NCBI GenBank assembly: GCA_947372005.1
Contig: CANBRV010000077.1
Span: 1 to 9,036 of the forward strand
Source: Comamonadaceae bacterium
GTDB taxonomy: Bacteria > Pseudomonadota > Gammaproteobacteria > Burkholderiales > Burkholderiaceae_C
Length of the DNA: 9,036 nt
Direction: 5' to 3'
The notes below the pieces were generated by a model, which did not search any database, was not told the DNA's origin, and worked only from the letters and a program-made list of their open reading frames with translations. Made by a program: the position numbers and the translations under genes. Below are positions 6,911 through 9,036 of the stretch, in pieces (the first letter of the stretch is position 1; each line of letters opens with the position of its first letter).

Positions 6911-7134
6911 ACATTGATAAAGAACTCGACACCAGCGGCCTTAATTGCCCATTGCCCATTTTGAAAGCAAAGAAGGCCTTGGCTGAAATGACTAGCGGGC
7001 AAACGCTTCGCGTCACTGCAACCGATGCAGGTTCAATGCGTGATTTTGCGACGTTTGCTAAGCAAACAGGGAATGAACTCTTAGAGCAGCAAACCGTGGG
7101 TAATGCGTTTATTCACGTGCTCAAGCGGCGCTAG
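6907..7134 (+). CDS. tusA: TusA/SirA-family sulfurtransferase
   Basis: A 75-residue sulfur carrier. The family hallmark CPxP is present as C14-P-L-P within LNCPLPILKAKKALAEM, and C14 would carry a persulfide. E. coli TusA passes sulfur from the IscS desulfurase to the TusBCD relay for 2-thiouridine in tRNA; relatives also serve molybdenum cofactor and sulfur oxidation pathways, so the exact role here is not certain. The ATG at 6907 overlaps the NUDIX stop codon; an in-frame upstream ATG at 6790 lies inside the NUDIX gene and would add unrelated residues. It is the last gene of the plus-strand run, and its final 14 bases overlap the 3' end of the convergent ferredoxin gene. Confidence 0.9.
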   Translation: MNIDKELDTSGLNCPLPILKAKKALAEMTSGQTLRVTATDAGSMRDFATFAKQTGNELLEQQTVGNAFIHVLKRR

Positions 7135-7378
7135 GCGCAACTAAGCGCCTGTATTTCGCCCACAGCGATTCATTGTTTTCAATGTGTGCAGGGTTGAGTG
7201 GAATGCAATCCACAGGGCAGACTTGCACGCACTGCGGCTCATCAAAATGTCCGACGCATTCGGTGCATTTGTGTGGATCAATCTCGTAAATTTCCTCGCC
7301 CAAATAAATTGCTTCGTTAGGGCATTCAGGCTCGCATACATCACAGTTGATGCATTGGTCGGTAATCATTAAAGCCAT
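7121..7378 (-). CDS. fdx: YfhL-type 2[4Fe-4S] ferredoxin
   Basis: An 85-residue soluble electron carrier with two four-iron clusters. The first cysteine set is C9-x2-C12-x2-C15-x3-C19-P and the second is C38-x2-C41-x8-C50-x3-C54-P, with an extra C58. The eight-residue spacing in the second set (CVGHFDEPQC) and the C-terminal helix identify the Allochromatium vinosum/YfhL subgroup, whose clusters have unusually low potentials. The N-terminus MALMITDQCINCD is the family standard. The gene starts 2 bases after the coaD stop, so it is the last gene of the minus-strand operon, and its end overlaps that of tusA. Its redox partner is not evident from the neighbourhood. Placement directly after coaD is common in betaproteobacteria. 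Confidence 0.95.
   Translation of the reverse strand: MALMITDQCINCDVCEPECPNEAIYLGEEIYEIDPHKCTECVGHFDEPQCVQVCPVDCIPLNPAHIENNESLWAKYRRLVAPSAA
7133..7150. terminator. Candidate stem-loop at the convergent gene ends
   Basis: AGGCGC at 7133-7138 and GCGCCT at 7145-7150 form a perfect 6-bp inverted repeat around the 6-base loop AACTAA. Read on the plus strand it starts within the tusA stop codon. Read on the minus strand it lies inside the last codons of the ferredoxin gene. No run of T follows on either strand, so it is not a textbook intrinsic terminator. It could slow polymerase or protect a 3' end, or be chance. It is listed because it is the only structure seen where two operons meet. Confidence 0.3.
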
Positions 7379-7380
7379 AG

Positions 7381-7869
7381 TTAGCTTGCTTTTAAAGCAG
7401 TCAGAACATTGGGGCTCACCATCTGCGTGACATCGCCACCTAGCTTAGAAATTTCGCGCACCAAGGTCGAGCTAATGCATTGCACGTTTGGCGCGGGTAG
7501 TAAAAATACCGTTTCAACGGAAGGTAGCATTTTTTGATTCATCGCAGCCATTTGTGCTTCGTAATCAAGGTCAGTGCTATTTCTCACGCCGCGCACGATA
7601 GCCGTTGCATTTTGGGCTTTGCAAAAATCCACAATCAAACCATCAAATGGCTGGACTGCCACGTTGGCTATGGCTTTGCAGGCGTTCGTTACTTGCGCGA
7701 TGCGATCATCTAAGCTAAACATCGTCTTTTTGTGATGCGCAATAGCCACCGCAATAATGAGTGTGTCGAATAGTTTTGCCGAACGTGTAACGATATCGAG
7801 ATGCCCGAGCGTAATCGGGTCAAACGTGCCGCTGTAAACCCCAATTTTTTGGCCAATTGCTTTGTTCAT
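7381..7869 (-). CDS. coaD: Phosphopantetheine adenylyltransferase
   Basis: Transfers AMP from ATP to 4'-phosphopantetheine to make dephospho-CoA, the penultimate step of coenzyme A synthesis. The protein is 162 residues, close to the E. coli enzyme. The nucleotidyltransferase signature TxGH is T20-L-G-H23 in SGTFDPITLGHLDIV. IVRGVRN at 91-97 and ISSTLVREI at 132-140 are the other ATP and substrate loops. The reading frame is open upstream to 8055, but the family N-terminus begins at the ATG at 7869, and the longer form would be rsmD read in another frame. Its ribosome binding site lies inside the last codons of rsmD, 7 bases of spacer separating the two genes, which indicates coupling. Confidence 0.97.
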   Translation of the reverse strand: MNKAIGQKIGVYSGTFDPITLGHLDIVTRSAKLFDTLIIAVAIAHHKKTMFSLDDRIAQVTNACKAIANVAVQPFDGLIVDFCKAQNATAIVRGVRNSTDLDYEAQMAAMNQKMLPSVETVFLLPAPNVQCISSTLVREISKLGGDVTQMVSPNVLTALKAS

Positions 7870-7876
7870 GGCGGCA

Positions 7877-8476
7877 TTATCCCCCTTGTTGAGATTTTTG
7901 TAGCAAATGGTAGCAAACCATACCTGCTTTGCCTTGACGAGTGACGGATAGCTCAAAAGGAGCAAGCTCCTCGCTCTTCCACACGCGATCCGATTCCAAA
8001 TAAACAAAGCCTTGAGGCTTGGTGATACGCGATGCGGCTTTAAGCGCTGGCGCAAACAAGTCAGACTGAAACGGAGGATCTAAAAACACCACATCCACGC
8101 TACTCGCGGCAAGCTTGCTCATTTGCGCAATCGCATCGCCTTGAATAACCTGAATATTGTTTACAGCAAGCCGTGTCCGCAGGCCAATCAGTGAGCGGCA
8201 TAGCGAGGCATCTTGCTCGCAGACCAATACCGATGTGGCCCCGCGCGATGCCGCTTCAAAACCTAGTGCCCCCGTGCCTGCAAACGCATCGACGCAATGC
8301 AGCCCCGTGAGATCTTGCCCGAGCCAATTGAACAATGTCTCCCGCACGCGGTTCGGCGTTGGGCGAAGCCCCTCAAGGCTGGCAACGGATAGCAAACTTC
8401 GCTTCCATTGCCCGCCAATGATGCGGATTTCGCCGTGCGTAGAGACGGTGGTTTTGGGCTTTTTGTTGGGTTTCAT
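7877..8476 (-). CDS. rsmD: 16S rRNA (guanine(966)-N(2))-methyltransferase
   Basis: A SAM-dependent methyltransferase of 199 residues that in E. coli modifies G966 of 16S rRNA in the assembled small subunit. RIIGGQWK at 18-25 and RPTPNRVRETLFNWL at 38-52 are the RsmD-specific N-terminal segments. DAFAGTGALGFEA at 63-75 is the SAM-binding motif I, and DPPF at 133-136 is the catalytic motif IV shared with N-methyltransferases acting on exocyclic amines. The N-terminus is lysine-rich (MKPNKKPK), consistent with RNA contact. The start ATG overlaps the mrp stop codon by four bases. The rsmD-coaD order is widely conserved; mrp just upstream is less usual in my recollection. Confidence 0.96.
   Translation of the reverse strand: MKPNKKPKTTVSTHGEIRIIGGQWKRSLLSVASLEGLRPTPNRVRETLFNWLGQDLTGLHCVDAFAGTGALGFEAASRGATSVLVCEQDASLCRSLIGLRTRLAVNNIQVIQGDAIAQMSKLAASSVDVVFLDPPFQSDLFAPALKAASRITKPQGFVYLESDRVWKSEELAPFELSVTRQGKAGMVCYHLLQKSQQGG
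7881..7887 (-). promoter_or_regulatory. Ribosome binding site of coaD, inside the end of rsmD
   Basis: On the minus strand this reads AAGGGGG and lies 11 bases before the coaD ATG. It is also part of the last QGG codons of rsmD. It supports the start at 7869 over the longer upstream frame, and suggests that translation of coaD follows that of rsmD. Confidence 0.55.
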
Positions 8477-9036
8477 GTCTCTTTCGAGATGCTAATAGTC
8501 GGGAACTTGGCTGAAAAATCCTTTGCCTTGAGTGCAATCTTAGCTGCCACTTGCCGCGCCATGCCTTTGTAGATAAGAGCTACAGTGCCATCGGGGTCGG
8601 CGACCACGGTTGGTTTGCCGCTATCAGCTTCTTGTCTGATTTGCATTTTGAGCGGTAGCGCTCCAAGGTAATCCATACCGTTATCTGCCGCCATTTTTTT
8701 GCCGCCATCCACGCCAAAGATGTGCTCCTCATGGCCACAGTTGCTGCACACATGCACCGCCATGTTTTCCACAATGCCCAAAATTGGCACGCCAACTTTG
8801 TCAAACATCTTGATGCCTTTTTTGGCGTCCAAGAGCGCAATGTCTTGCGGTGTGGTCACTATCACTGCGCCCGTCATGGGTACGCGCTGCGAGAGCGTGA
8901 GTGCGATGTCGCCCGTGCCGGGCGGCATATCAACGATCAAATAATCTAAATCCCCCCAATTGGTTTGACGTAGCAGCTGCTCCAACGCCTGTGTTGCCAT
9001 AGGGCCGCGCCAAATCATGGCTTCGTCTTTGGCAAC
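8473..9036 (-). CDS. mrp: Mrp/ApbC iron-sulfur cluster carrier ATPase, C-terminal part
   Basis: The last 187 residues of a P-loop ATPase that holds and delivers [4Fe-4S] clusters to apoproteins. The frame is open to the window edge (VAKDEAMIWRGPM...), so the ATG at 9018 is internal. The nucleotide-binding P-loop and N-terminal DUF59 domain, if present, lie outside the window. Visible landmarks are DMPPGTGD at 36-43 of the fragment (the switch region), VTTPQDIALLDAKKG at 60-74, and the cluster-binding pair C97-S-N-C100 in VCSNCGHEEHIFG. FSAKFPTISIS at the end is typical of betaproteobacterial Mrp. It is the first visible gene of the minus-strand run, and its stop overlaps the rsmD start. Confidence 0.95.
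   Translation of the reverse strand, partial: VAKDEAMIWRGPMATQALEQLLRQTNWGDLDYLIVDMPPGTGDIALTLSQRVPMTGAVIVTTPQDIALLDAKKGIKMFDKVGVPILGIVENMAVHVCSNCGHEEHIFGVDGGKKMAADNGMDYLGALPLKMQIRQEADSGKPTVVADPDGTVALIYKGMARQVAAKIALKAKDFSAKFPTISISKET

Noticed and set aside
7870..8055. An N-terminal extension of coaD.
   Set aside because: The extra residues are rsmD read in another frame; the family N-terminus and the ribosome binding site place the start at 7869.
1..9036. Search by eye for tRNA or rRNA genes, CRISPR arrays, insertion sequences, attachment sites and riboswitches.
   Set aside because: The window is filled by coding sequence with the longest gap around 21 bases, and no repeats, transposase motifs or integrase-type proteins were found.

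Overview
The window is a dense piece of core bacterial chromosome with almost no non-coding DNA. It most likely comes from a betaproteobacterium. The evidence is protein-level resemblance, recalled rather than searched, in GltA, PyrB, the YfhL-type ferredoxin and Mrp, together with the gene orders sdhB-sdhE-gltA and yqgE-ruvX-pyrR-pyrB-pyrC'-plsC, which are familiar from Burkholderiales and Nitrosomonadales relatives. Base composition looks moderate by eye (near half G+C) and even across the window, with no sign of an inserted island. The order or genus cannot be fixed from this sequence alone.

Layout, plus strand (1-7134): the end of sdhB (succinate dehydrogenase iron-sulfur subunit), sdhE (flavinylation factor) and gltA (citrate synthase) form a TCA-cycle block. 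It is followed, with only about 15-21 bases between, by yqgE, ruvX, pyrR, pyrB, a dihydroorotase-like pyrC', a PlsC-type acyltransferase, a zinc-ribbon NUDIX hydrolase and a TusA-family sulfur carrier. Five junctions in this run are 4-base ATGA stop/start overlaps, and sdhB/sdhE share one base. No terminator is visible between any of these genes, so long co-transcription is plausible.

Layout, minus strand (7121-9036, read right to left): mrp/apbC (Fe-S carrier ATPase, cut by the window edge), rsmD (16S rRNA methyltransferase), coaD (phosphopantetheine adenylyltransferase) and a YfhL-type 2[4Fe-4S] ferredoxin. These also look like one operon. The two operons converge, and the last 14 bases of tusA and of the ferredoxin gene overlap on opposite strands beside a small inverted repeat.

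Functionally, the pyrR-pyrB-pyrC' group is the pyrimidine block. PyrB is a complete catalytic aspartate transcarbamoylase. Its neighbour PyrC' keeps the dihydroorotase fold but has lost nearly all metal ligands, which matches the inactive partner subunit known from Pseudomonas-type ATCase. The other genes are housekeeping. I found no mobile element, CRISPR array, RNA gene or defence system, and nothing that amounts to a clearly new system. The observations worth a second look concern the degenerate PyrC', PyrR without a visible RNA target, the overlapping convergent ends, and details of RuvX and the NUDIX protein.
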